A stretch of DNA of 32,967 nucleotides from Boseongicola sp. SB0662_bin_57 (lineage in GTDB: Bacteria > Pseudomonadota > Alphaproteobacteria > Rhodobacterales > Rhodobacteraceae). Where the stretch lies: the NCBI GenBank assembly GCA_009839535.1, contig VXPN01000103.1:1-32967 (forward strand). The letters are read 5' to 3'. Position 1 is the first letter of the stretch. Each line of letters begins with the position of its first letter. A program made the translations under genes and the position numbers. The notes under the pieces are model-generated. The model ran no database searches, was not told the DNA's origin, and was given only the letters and a program-made list of their open reading frames with translations. Positions 24,984-32,806 of the stretch are shown piece by piece.

Positions 24984-26734
24984 CCGGAAAGAGCAAGGCC
25001 TCAGAGGGCTTTCGCGTTGACCCGATTGCACTCGAGATCATGTTGAACGGACTGCGCTCGATTGCGGATGAAACCTACAACGCCCTGACCCGCAGCGCAT
25101 ATTCGACCAACATAAAGGAACGCAAGGACCATTCGACTGCTGTCATGGATGCCTCGGGCCGGCTGATCGCGCAGGCCGAGAACTCTCTGCCAATCCATCT
25201 TTCTTCGATGGCAGGAATAATGCAAGCGCTGCTGCAGAAGTACCGGCGAGGGGAAATCCAGGAAGGCGACATATTCGTTTCAAACGATCCTCACGTCGCC
25301 GGCGGTTCCCATCTGCCGGACATCAACCTGGCGCAACCGGTCTTCGCCAATGGCAAATTGCTGGCGTTTGTCTGCAACATTGCCCACCACGCCGACGTTG
25401 GCGGCATGGCGCCGGGGTCGGTCGCTGGCGGAATGACCGAGATCTACCAGGAGGGTCTGCGGATTCCCGCCGTCAAGCTGTTCGATCGCGGCGAACTGGT
25501 ACGTGATGTCTTTGACATTCTCTTGCTCAACGTTCGCGTGCCAGAGGAACGACGTGGCGACTACAACGCACAAGTTGCGGCCTGCAAGCTTGGTGAGCGT
25601 CGCATGCAGGAATTGGTCGAGCGCCATTCGGCGGAAATGCTGGAACGCGCCTTCGGGGACATCATTGCGAGGACCGAGAAGCGCCTGAGAGACGCGGTGC
25701 ACGCCATTCCGGACGGCGTATATCGCTACCGGGACTTGATGGATGATGACGGGTGCGGAAATCTCGACATTGAAATTGCTGTGGCGGTCACTGTGGACGG
25801 CGACAGGATCTCCTTTGATTTCGCGGGCACCGCTCCACAAGCTGCCGGCAACATCAACTCGCCGTTCAATGCGAGCCACGCGACGCTTTGCTACGTGGTC
25901 AAGGCTCTCGTCGACCCCGATGCGCCAAACAACCAGGGAGTGCTGAACGTCTGCGAAATGATCGCCGAACCTGGATCGCTGGTGAATTGCATTGCTCCAG
26001 CAGCATGTGCCGCGCGCGCGAATACCTGCCAGCGGATCGTGGACGTGGTGATCGGAGCCTTGGCCGACGCCATGCCCAAGGCCGTGGTTGCAGCGGCGAA
26101 CGGCGCAAATACCGCGGCGGTCTTTTCCGGCAAGCATCCGGATTCGGACAAGAGCTATCTCTACATCGAAACCATAGGGGGCGGTTTCGGTGGCCGTGCG
26201 ACGAAGGACGGCACGGACGGCGTGCAGGTTCATTCCACGAATACGTCGAACCTTCCTGTCGAAGTCATGGAAGCGGAGTACCCGCTTCGCGTGATGCGCT
26301 ACGAACTGGTTCAGGATTCAGGAGGTGCAGGTGAGCACAGGGGGGGGCTCTCGATCCGTCGGGACGTGACTCCCATTGGACACGTGTGCACGTTCAGCGG
26401 TCAGGGCGAGAGATTTCGCCATCAGCCTTGGGGGCTTTTCGGGGGAGAACCGGCCATGGCGGGACGTTTTGCCTTGATCTGCCCCGACGGGCAAATTGAC
26501 GTGTTGCCCGGAAAGCCTTCGGGCGTGGATGTTTCCGCCGGGACGATCATATCGATGCAAACGGCCGGTGGCGGAGGCTATGGGCACCCAGGAAACAGGT
26601 CACGGGACGAGGTGGACGAGGATGTCGCGAGCGGGAAATTCTCGACTTCCTTTGTCAACAAACACTACCGCGGCTGCAAAAAGGCAGGTCGGCCCAGCGG
26701 CAATCGGAAACGCCTGGATCGCAGAGACTCTTGA
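24980..26734 (+). CDS. hyuB: HyuB: hydantoinase/oxoprolinase B subunit
   Basis: Subunit B of 584 residues, the normal length. Family marks: the N-terminal EIMLNGLRSIADETYNAL with KERKDHSTAVMD, then FVSNDPHVAGGSHLPD around residues 94-115, which carries metal and substrate residues in characterised relatives, NSPFNASHATLCYVVKAL near 294, and TIGGGFGGRATKDG with HSTNTSNLPVEVMEAEYPLR near 399-435. It pairs with HyuA for ATP-dependent opening of a cyclic amide. The C-terminal tail is basic. It is the last gene of the long plus-strand operon; no clear terminator hairpin follows. Confidence 0.93.
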   Translation: MTGKSKASEGFRVDPIALEIMLNGLRSIADETYNALTRSAYSTNIKERKDHSTAVMDASGRLIAQAENSLPIHLSSMAGIMQALLQKYRRGEIQEGDIFVSNDPHVAGGSHLPDINLAQPVFANGKLLAFVCNIAHHADVGGMAPGSVAGGMTEIYQEGLRIPAVKLFDRGELVRDVFDILLLNVRVPEERRGDYNAQVAACKLGERRMQELVERHSAEMLERAFGDIIARTEKRLRDAVHAIPDGVYRYRDLMDDDGCGNLDIEIAVAVTVDGDRISFDFAGTAPQAAGNINSPFNASHATLCYVVKALVDPDAPNNQGVLNVCEMIAEPGSLVNCIAPAACAARANTCQRIVDVVIGALADAMPKAVVAAANGANTAAVFSGKHPDSDKSYLYIETIGGGFGGRATKDGTDGVQVHSTNTSNLPVEVMEAEYPLRVMRYELVQDSGGAGEHRGGLSIRRDVTPIGHVCTFSGQGERFRHQPWGLFGGEPAMAGRFALICPDGQIDVLPGKPSGVDVSAGTIISMQTAGGGGYGHPGNRSRDEVDEDVASGKFSTSFVNKHYRGCKKAGRPSGNRKRLDRRDS

Positions 26735-26914
26735 AAATCGTCTTGCTACTCTTTTCTGAAGGCTCTGATTGCAAGTCGTATGCATGACCGGTCGATTGCG
26801 TTGACGACGATGCAGTTGCGAGGCGCAGCGTTGTCCAGTTCGACCTGCTGGAACCATCGAGGCAGTTGTCGAGACAATTGCTCACGATCCCGTGGCAGAG
26901 CCTTAGCAAGCCCT

Positions 26915-27373
26915 TCAACTGACCGTCATGCCGCTGCGTTCGGCGGCAACATGGACAGCCATCGGCGAGACGTCAGGCTCAATGATGTCGGCACGCAGTC
27001 CGCACTCGCTGGCAATGGCACGCACCCAAACAAGGACGTTGTTGTCCGCCATCGACAGCCAGAAGTGATCCTCAGCCAGCTTCAGGACAACGGGATCGCT
27101 GATCGAGATGCCCCGGTGGTCTCTCTTCGGGACGCAAATGCCTCGTCCCTCCGAGTTGCTTGGCAGGTCGCGCAATGAAACGATCTGGACGAGAGGTGCG
27201 GCATCCGGCCCCCTGATCTCGACCTGCCGCTGGCTGGCTGCGTTCATGGGGCGTTCGCATTCGGCATCAGGGCCGCCGTGGCAAACAGGCTTCAGCATCT
27301 TGTTGTATGGCGAGAAGGCGGTCACGCCGTCCATCGCGGTCGCTTCACAGTGCGGCGTGACGCGCAGCCGCGT
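26915..27373 (-). pseudogene. GcvT/DmdA-like aminomethyltransferase remnant
   Basis: Minus-strand frame with clear resemblance to the N-terminal half of folate-dependent aminomethyltransferases (GcvT, dimethylglycine or DMSP demethylase type). It reads LRVTPHCEATAMDGVTAFSP, then YNKMLKP, RQVEIRGPDAAPLVQI, SDPVVLKLAEDHFWLSMADN and EPDVSPMAV. A block of about nine residues expected before RQVEIRGPD is missing, as is the family's Q-G-P-K after VSPMAV, where the frame runs out. About 150 of 370 or more residues remain and there is no proper start. It is a decayed gene of tetrahydrofolate-dependent demethylation, relevant because the island seems to handle N-methyl compounds. Confidence 0.7.
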
Positions 27374-27569
27374 ATTGGGGCAGATTTCAGCCACCTGTTG
27401 GCACCTTTTCACATACCCAAGCGAAACCGCCCGAGGCTGCTCACATGTCCTGCGCAGGCCGCTCGTGGAGATCGGTTGCATGCGGCACGGCCGACCTCAT
27501 GATCTTTGACAGGAATTGTTGCCCCCGAAAGCCAAGATCAGCCAAAGTGCTTCGCCAATTCGCAGATTC

Positions 27570-27609
27570 TTGTCCTATGGCGGCAAGTTTTTTGTCCTAT
27601 GGCGGCAAG
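27570..27609 (+). repeat. tandem 18-base direct repeat before the ABC operon
   Basis: TTGTCCTATGGCGGCAAG occurs at 27570-27587 and again exactly at 27592-27609, a period of 22 bases (about two helical turns). It lies 57 bases above the start of the ABC ATPase gene in otherwise unassigned DNA. Position and phasing fit a pair of regulator half-sites on one face of the helix; a simple local duplication is the alternative. Confidence 0.6.
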
Positions 27610-27665
27610 CTCGTAGTTGTTCGACCGGTAAACTCGCTGGCGTGCAAGGGACTGCGAAACCTTTG

Positions 27666-28454
27666 ATGCAACCATCTGGCACTGACACTCAGCGAACTCT
27701 TTTGCAGCTCGGGAGCTTGCGCAAGTCTTTTGGCGAGAATGTCGTCCTCGACGGTGTCAGCCTTTCGGTGTCTGCAGGCGAAGTCGTTTCACTGATAGGT
27801 CCCAGCGGCTCGGGGAAAAGCACACTGCTGCGCAGTGTGAATCTGTTGGAAGTGCCCGACAGCGGAACGATAATTCTGGACGGGCAAGAGGTGCAGTATC
27901 GCAATGAAGGATCTGTCTGGCGCAACGCCCGAATCTTGTCAGACCTTCGCACCTCGGTTGGCATGGTATTTCAGAATTTCAATCTCTGGCCGCACAAGAC
28001 GGTCATCGAGAATGTCGTTGAAGCACCGATTCATGTGAGAGGAATTGCCTTGAAGGAAGCTCACGACAAAGCGTCCGAGCTCCTCGAGATGATCGGCCTG
28101 CTCGACAAGCGCGACGAATTTCCTCGACGTCTTTCAGGAGGACAGCAGCAACGTGTAGCGATCGCACGCGCGCTTGCCATGGATCCCAAGCTGATGCTGT
28201 TCGATGAAGTGACGTCCGCTCTCGACCCCGAACTTGTCGGAGAGGTTCTCGACATCATGACCAGCCTCGCGCGCAACGGCATGACGATGATCGTCGTCAC
28301 GCACGAAATGGGATTTGCGCGACACGTAAGTCATCGGACCGCCTTTCTGTTCAAGGGACGGATCGAGGAGTGCGGCGAGTCCGAGCAGATGCTCGCCAAT
28401 CCGCAAAGCCCACACACCCGGCAGTTCCTCAACCGCGTCCTTCATCATCAATAG
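27666..28454 (+). CDS. polar amino-acid-type ABC transporter ATPase
   Basis: ATPase of 262 residues of the GlnQ/HisP type. Walker A GPSGSGKS at 45-52, Q-loop Gln103 (MVFQNFNLWPHKTV), signature LSGGQ at 156-160, Walker B LMLFDE at 176-181, and D-loop SALDPEL. The NLWPH motif after the Q-loop is typical of polar amino-acid and opine importers. The start at 27666 is the first ATG that gives a normal N-terminus; its ribosome binding site is weak. An upstream in-frame ATG at 27516 would add 50 unrelated residues and run through the direct repeat. The permease gene follows ten bases after the stop. Confidence 0.93.
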   Translation: MQPSGTDTQRTLLQLGSLRKSFGENVVLDGVSLSVSAGEVVSLIGPSGSGKSTLLRSVNLLEVPDSGTIILDGQEVQYRNEGSVWRNARILSDLRTSVGMVFQNFNLWPHKTVIENVVEAPIHVRGIALKEAHDKASELLEMIGLLDKRDEFPRRLSGGQQQRVAIARALAMDPKLMLFDEVTSALDPELVGEVLDIMTSLARNGMTMIVVTHEMGFARHVSHRTAFLFKGRIEECGESEQMLANPQSPHTRQFLNRVLHHQ

Positions 28455-28464
28455 AGGACCTTCA

Positions 28465-29136
28465 GTGATTGACGCCATCATACACTATTTCATTTGGTTT
28501 TCACCGTATCTGAGCGGCTTCTTTTGGGCATCACTGATCGCGCTTGAAGTGTCTTTCCTGGCCATTGTCATTAGCTGGTTCATCGGTTTGGCCGCGACGA
28601 TTGCAAAAGGCGCGAAAAGTCGATGGCTGCGCTGGCCAGCCGACTTCTACATCTGGTTCATTCGCGGAACGCCTAGCCTGATCCAGATATTCATCATCTA
28701 TTTCGGCATTCCTCATGTCACCGGAATCCCGCTGTCGCCATTTGTGGCCGGCGTCACGGCCCTTGCACTCAGCAGTGGAGCCTATGTGGCCGAGGTGTTC
28801 CGGTCCGGGTTCTCCGCAATTCCAAAGGGACAAACCGAGTCCGCTCTGGCCGTCGGCATGAGTCAGGTGTTGATGATGCGACGCATCATTCTGCCACAAG
28901 TCGTCCGGATTGTTGTCCCGGCGATGACCAATGAGGCGATCAACACCCTCAAGAACACGTCACTCCTGTCAACCATCACGATAATTGAGGTGACGATGTT
29001 TGCCCAATTGTCACTGGCCGCGACGTTCAGGCCATTCGACTTCTTGATCGCCGCAGCGATCATCTACCTGATCATGAACACGATCCTTAGCCAATTCGCC
29101 GCTTGGTATGAGCGACGGTACTCCCTTGACCTATGA
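28465..29136 (+). CDS. polar amino-acid-type ABC transporter permease
   Basis: Inner-membrane permease of 223 residues of the HisMQ/GlnP type with about five helices (near 12-45, 58-78, 87-110, 145-170 and 185-210). The cytoplasmic coupling helix is clear: SAIPKGQTESALAVGMSQ followed by IILPQVVRIVVPAMTNE. The start is GTG at 28465, preceded by AGAGGA. Only one permease gene is present, so it should act as a homodimer, as in several amino-acid importers. The binding-protein gene starts 23 bases after the stop. Confidence 0.92.
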   Translation: MIDAIIHYFIWFSPYLSGFFWASLIALEVSFLAIVISWFIGLAATIAKGAKSRWLRWPADFYIWFIRGTPSLIQIFIIYFGIPHVTGIPLSPFVAGVTALALSSGAYVAEVFRSGFSAIPKGQTESALAVGMSQVLMMRRIILPQVVRIVVPAMTNEAINTLKNTSLLSTITIIEVTMFAQLSLAATFRPFDFLIAAAIIYLIMNTILSQFAAWYERRYSLDL

Positions 29137-29159
29137 AACCAACCAAGGAGGAGAAAGTT

Positions 29160-29954
29160 ATGAGAAGAAGAGATTTTGTTGCCATTGCAGGGGCGTCAAC
29201 GGCTGCCTCGCTCATCGCAGGGCCGGTCTTTGCCCAAGGCGAGTTGGAACTCATTACCCCCGGCGTTCTGACATCCGCGACCGAAGGTGGTTATCCGCCA
29301 TTCAGCATGCGAACGCCCGGCGGCGAACTGGACGGGCTCGAAATGCGCATCATGGGCGAAATCTGCAGGCGCTTGGGTTTGAAGTACGAGCCGGTCATCG
29401 TGAAATGGGAATCCATGCTTGTCGGGCTCCAGGCGAACCAGTACGACATCGTCGGCAATGCCATGGGAATCACAGAGGAACGGCAAAAGGCGGTGACCTT
29501 CTGCGACGGTTGGGTGGAAACTGGAGCCCAGGTCGTTGTTCGAGAGGGTTCCGACTATTCGTCCGCCGATCAACTGAGGGGAAAGAAAATCGGTGCGATC
29601 GCCGCCTCGACGTTCATTCCAATCGTTGAGAGTCTCGGCGGCGAACTGAGAGCTTACAAGGGCGATATTGACGGCATGCAGGATCTCGTTAACGGCAACA
29701 TCGATGCCGTGATCCTCGAGGCAATTGCCGCTAACTTCGCGATCACGAAGTCCAAGCTCCCGCTGCGTGCACTTCCCGGACTGATTGATCCGGCCCAATT
29801 GGGGTGGGCGGTCAAGAAGGGGAAGCCGAACTTGGTAACCGCAATCAACGAGACCCGGGCAGAAATGGTCGCCGAAGGCAAAGTCGCCGAACTCTTCGAC
29901 GACATCATTGGTTTCGACCCGTCGCCTAAAGAGCCAATTCGCAGCATTCTATGA
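29160..29954 (+). CDS. ABC transporter solute-binding protein, Tat-type signal
   Basis: Periplasmic binding protein of 264 residues of the SBP_bac_3 (amino-acid) family. The signal peptide starts MRRRDFVAIAGA, a twin-arginine motif (R-R-D-F-V), and is cleaved near residue 25 (Phe-Ala/Gln), so it is probably exported folded by Tat. Family marks: EGGYPPFSMRTPGGELDGLEM with the ligand-contacting region, EICRRLGLKYEPVIVKWESM, GITEERQKAVTFCDG, and GKKIGAIAAST in the second lobe. AGGAGGAGAAAGTT before the ATG at 29160 makes this the start; an ATG at 29133 overlapping the permease stop is less likely. The ligand is unknown. Confidence 0.9.
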   Translation: MRRRDFVAIAGASTAASLIAGPVFAQGELELITPGVLTSATEGGYPPFSMRTPGGELDGLEMRIMGEICRRLGLKYEPVIVKWESMLVGLQANQYDIVGNAMGITEERQKAVTFCDGWVETGAQVVVREGSDYSSADQLRGKKIGAIAASTFIPIVESLGGELRAYKGDIDGMQDLVNGNIDAVILEAIAANFAITKSKLPLRALPGLIDPAQLGWAVKKGKPNLVTAINETRAEMVAEGKVAELFDDIIGFDPSPKEPIRSIL

Positions 29955-29974
29955 GGGTGCCTTCGCAAAAGTCT

Positions 29975-29994
29975 TGAAAGGCATAGGCCTTTCA
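29975..29994 (+). terminator. stem-loop after the ABC operon
   Basis: TGAAAGGC (29975-29982) pairs perfectly with GCCTTTCA (29987-29994) around the loop ATAG, 21 bases after the binding-protein stop. The position suits a terminator. No T run follows, so it may be Rho-assisted or merely an mRNA-end stabiliser. Confidence 0.4.
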
Positions 29995-30027
29995 GGAGTC
30001 GATTCCTGCAGTGGGCGAAAGCCGGGC

Positions 30028-30275
30028 TTGTCGAAGCTGCGCCGTCCGGCTCGCCCCGTTCCGGATGCGCGTGACATTGCCAAGGAGCTCGAGCGGAGGA
30101 GCGTGACGCACGCTCTCGGCGCGGTCGTCCACGACCCCTCCGGCCCAACGGGCCGGATGTTTCTCAGCGTCGCCGCCACCTTCGAAGAGTTCGTGGCCGA
30201 CCTCATCAGGATGCGCACCCGAGGAGGCATGGCGCCTGCCAAGCCCAAGTGAAGAAGCCGAAATTGTCAAGAGAC
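30028..30275 (+). pseudogene. serine recombinase (resolvase) remnant
   Basis: Plus-strand frame reading LSKLRRPARPVPDARDIAKE, LERRSVTHALGAVVHDPSGP and ADLIRMRTRGGMAPAKPK. This matches the C-terminal part of the catalytic domain of small serine recombinases (L-D-R-L-A-R-S-x-P-D-A-R-D-I, V-x-D-P-x-D-P-x-G-R, A-x-F-E-x-D-L-I-R-x-R-T-R-E-G-M). The D-R-L-A-R core is altered to R-R-P-A-R. A one-base shift after AKPK would continue as KKPKLS, the family's next segment. The catalytic Ser region and the helix-turn-helix are missing. Confidence 0.6.
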
Positions 30276-30478
30276 CCGAACATCTGCCGGACGCGGTCGC
30301 CGGCCGCGTTCCTGGGGCTGGCACGCCACGCTCAGGGCATCGCTCCTCGCGGTCATGGGCGCGGCCTCGACGGCGATCGAGGACACGCGCGACCCGGGCC
30401 GGGCGGCACTGCGCCCGCACCGGGCGGCGGGTCGACGGAGTGTAAGGCAGTCAGTCAGCAGGAATCGGGAAGGGCGCG

Positions 30479-31018
30479 ATGAACAGGCGTTTGACCGCGA
30501 TCGTTGAACGCGAGGGCAAAGGCTATGTGGCGCTATGCCCGGAGGTCGATGTCGCCAGCCAGGGCGAAAGCGTGGCCGAAGCGAGAGACGACCTCGCCGA
30601 GGCGCTCGCGCTGTTCTTCGAGACCGCACCGGCGGACGAAGTTGACCGGCACCTGCGCGGCGAGGTTTACGTGGCCAGGTCGAGGTTGCGGTTGGCTGGG
30701 TTGCGCGTCCTCTCGGGACGTGAGGTCTGCCGCATTCTTGCCGGCCACGGTGTCGACGAATTCCGCAGACGCGGCGGTCATATTGCCACGCAAAAGCAAG
30801 ATTCGGACGGCACGGTGACGGAACGGCGCCGGATCATCGAGAACTGCGCACCGGCACACTGCTCGCCATCGTACGCCAATCTGGCGTGCCTCGCACGGCA
30901 TTCGAGAACGAGGCGTGAGCGCAGCAACCCGGCGTACCGACAGCTGTCACCTTCGGCAAGGAAACGCTGTCGGAGACCCGGACTTGCGGGACCGGAATCA
31001 CGCCGTCCGGATCATTGA
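30479..31018 (+). CDS. hicB: HicB-like antitoxin reading through into a hicA remnant
   Basis: The first 68 or so codons are a normal short HicB antitoxin: MNRRLTAIVEREGKGYVALC, PEVDVASQGESVAEARDDL, then EALALFFETAP and RGEVYVAR. GGGAAGGGCG precedes the ATG. The short HicB should end soon after GEVYV with V-E-V-A-V-G, and that sequence is present but in another frame (around 30678-30693), so a single-base loss has removed the stop. The frame then runs through the HicA start (LRVLSGREVCRILAGHG), fuses the two proteins, and finally leaves the HicA frame and stops at 31018. The HicB fold itself may still form; the pair as a whole is broken. Confidence 0.65.
   Translation: MNRRLTAIVEREGKGYVALCPEVDVASQGESVAEARDDLAEALALFFETAPADEVDRHLRGEVYVARSRLRLAGLRVLSGREVCRILAGHGVDEFRRRGGHIATQKQDSDGTVTERRRIIENCAPAHCSPSYANLACLARHSRTRRERSNPAYRQLSPSARKRCRRPGLAGPESRRPDH
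30701..30918 (+). pseudogene. hicA: HicA-like mRNA interferase, frameshifted
   Basis: The N-terminal part LRVLSGREVCRILAGHG with DEFRRRGGHIATQKQDSDGT keeps the HicA double-stranded-RNA-binding fold and its catalytic-type His in GGH. The C-terminal part ELRTGTLLAIVRQSGVPRTA FENEA ends at the stop 30916-30918, but it lies in a different frame from the N-terminus; the shift falls near 30825-30840. No separate start or ribosome binding site remains because upstream hicB reads into it. The toxin is probably inactive. Confidence 0.65.
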
Positions 31019-31084
31019 TCCAACCGCGTCTGGTGACGGGACCGCACCGCAACAGCCCAGATCGGGATGCCGACTGAGAGGAGC

Positions 31085-31534
31085 CTAGCTTTCCGGCTTT
31101 CGATATATGCCCTGTTCCTTCAAGGCATCGATCACCTCCGCAGGCATGTAGGTCTCGTCGTGCTTTGCGAGGAGATCATCGGCCCTGAACACGCCGTCCA
31201 CGTAATGCCCCTTTGCAATGGTGCCCTGCCCCTCTCCGAACAGGTCCGGGGCGGGATCTCCTCCGACATATGTCACGGGAACCTCAGCCGCACCGTCGGT
31301 GACCACAAAGGAAAACCGCACGCCGTCAACGCCTGTCATCGAGCCGTCCTTCACGAGCCCTCCCAGCTGGAAATACTCGTCCTCCGCAGGCGGCGAGGCC
31401 AGGACTTCGCTCGGGGACCGAAAAAACTGGAACGCATCCTTCGGCAAGAACCACAGCACGACCAGCATGCCGACAAGGCATGCGCCCGCCAGTGCAAGGA
31501 CCTGCATGCGCCGCTGCTTCTTCAGGCCTTTCAT
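31085..31534 (-). CDS. ccmE: cytochrome c maturation protein CcmE
   Basis: Membrane-anchored periplasmic haem chaperone of 149 residues that receives haem covalently from CcmC and hands it to CcmF. One membrane helix spans about 12-31. The OB-fold domain includes FQLGGLVKDGSM and VPVTYVGGDPAPDLFGEGQG. The haem-binding His125 sits in LLAKHDETYMP, the family hallmark. The start at 31534 (MKGLKKQRR) gives the basic cytoplasmic tail normal for CcmE; the frame extends upstream without support. It lies about 190 bases below argC on the same strand; chromosomal housekeeping gene. Confidence 0.95.
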   Translation of the reverse strand: MKGLKKQRRMQVLALAGACLVGMLVVLWFLPKDAFQFFRSPSEVLASPPAEDEYFQLGGLVKDGSMTGVDGVRFSFVVTDGAAEVPVTYVGGDPAPDLFGEGQGTIAKGHYVDGVFRADDLLAKHDETYMPAEVIDALKEQGIYRKPES

Positions 31535-31721
31535 CCGCTCAATCCGTGGAAGGGAGACGATTGGGGGAGCCCCATTCGATAACCGTCGATTTGACTCGGC
31601 GACTTCCTGCACGACCGGTGGCGCGCAGTTGCATAATTGATCTCCGATCCAGGATGCAACACCATATGGCCGAACCATGACCGCAGAAGGGCCGCAGTCA
31701 TTGCCCAAGGAAGCCGATGCT

Positions 31722-32750
31722 TCACGGATAGACGGGTGCGGCCATGAGGCCGGCTGTTTCGTCTTCGCCGAGCATCAGGTTCGCGTTCTGGATCGCCTGC
31801 CCGCTCGATCCCTTTGTCAGGTTGTCAAGCACCACAATCACGGTCGCGACCCGCTCGCGCCGATCCCCCGCCACGCCAATGTGGCAGAAGTTCGAGGCCC
31901 GCACATGCTTCATCTGTGGAACCTGGCCGAACGGCAGGACATGAATGAAGACCTCGCCGCCATAGACCTTGTCCAGTGCCTCATGGATCCGCTCTGGCAC
32001 GCCCTTCACGTAGCAGGTCATGACAACGCCCCGCGTGGAGGGCAGAAGATGCGGCGTCAGCGTGACTGTCGGCTTGCCTTCCGTCAGCTTGGCCAGTTCC
32101 TGGTCGAATTCCCCGAGATGCCGATGGGAGCCGCCCACTGAATACGGCATCACGTTGTCTTCTGCCTCGGCCATCAGCAGGTGCTCCTTCAACGAGCGCC
32201 CGGCACCGGAAACGGATGCCTTCAGGTCCAGGACGATGTCGTCGAAATCAATGCACCTCTCCATGAAAAGAGGCCGCAAGCCATAGAGTCCGGCCGCCGC
32301 GTTGCAGCCGGTGCCCGCGACAAGCCGCGCTGACCGGATGTCCTCCCGATAGAACTCGGTCAGCCCGTAGACCGCCTCTTTCTGCAGCTGCATTGCCGCA
32401 TGAGGCTTGCCGTACCACGTCTCATAGGCGTCGGGATCGTGCAGCCGAAAGTCGGCGGAAAGGTCGACGACCTTCACGTGCCGGGGAACGGATGGAATGA
32501 CGGCCTGGCTTGTCGCGTGCGGAAGAGCGCAGAATGCCAGGCCAATTCCTGACCAGTCCACCTGATCGATGGCGACAAGGTCAGGCAGCTTCAAGTGTCC
32601 AAGATGCGGGAACACCGACGACATTGGCCGGCCCGCCTTCCGGTCTCCGGTCAACGCAGCAATCCGGATCGACGGATGGGTCGAGATCAACCGAACGAGT
32701 TCGGCGCCTGTGTATCCGCTGGCACCAAGAATGGCGACGTGATGGGGCAT
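31722..32750 (-). CDS. argC: N-acetyl-gamma-glutamyl-phosphate reductase ArgC
   Basis: Cytoplasmic NADPH-dependent enzyme of 342 residues, the third step of arginine/ornithine synthesis. The nucleotide-binding loop GASGYTG is at 9-15. The catalytic cysteine is Cys149 in AGTGCNAAAG. The segments SADFRLHD and GGSHRHLGE with [14 protein letters not shown] contain conserved substrate and histidine residues. AAGGAGG lies six bases before the ATG at 32750; an in-frame ATG at 32774 has no such site. The presence of a standard biosynthetic gene here marks the end of the accessory region. Confidence 0.95.
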   Translation of the reverse strand: MPHHVAILGASGYTGAELVRLISTHPSIRIAALTGDRKAGRPMSSVFPHLGHLKLPDLVAIDQVDWSGIGLAFCALPHATSQAVIPSVPRHVKVVDLSADFRLHDPDAYETWYGKPHAAMQLQKEAVYGLTEFYREDIRSARLVAGTGCNAAAGLYGLRPLFMERCIDFDDIVLDLKASVSGAGRSLKEHLLMAEAEDNVMPYSVGGSHRHLGEFDQELAKLTEGKPTVTLTPHLLPSTRGVVMTCYVKGVPERIHEALDKVYGGEVFIHVLPFGQVPQMKHVRASNFCHIGVAGDRRERVATVIVVLDNLTKGSSGQAIQNANLMLGEDETAGLMAAPVYP

Positions 32751-32806
32751 CCGGGCCCTCCTTCGGGAAATCATGAATGTCTATCGCGACAAGGGCCGTG
32801 CGGCAA

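Noticed and set aside
27506-27511. TTGACA as a -35 box for the ABC operon
   Set aside because: No acceptable -10 hexamer lies 16-18 bases downstream, and the site is about 155 bases from the gene start.
30276-30478. Possible further transposase or recombinase sequence after the resolvase scrap
   Set aside because: One frame reads LRASLLAVMGAASTAIEDTR, which looks protein-like, but I cannot link it to any family and it has no start.
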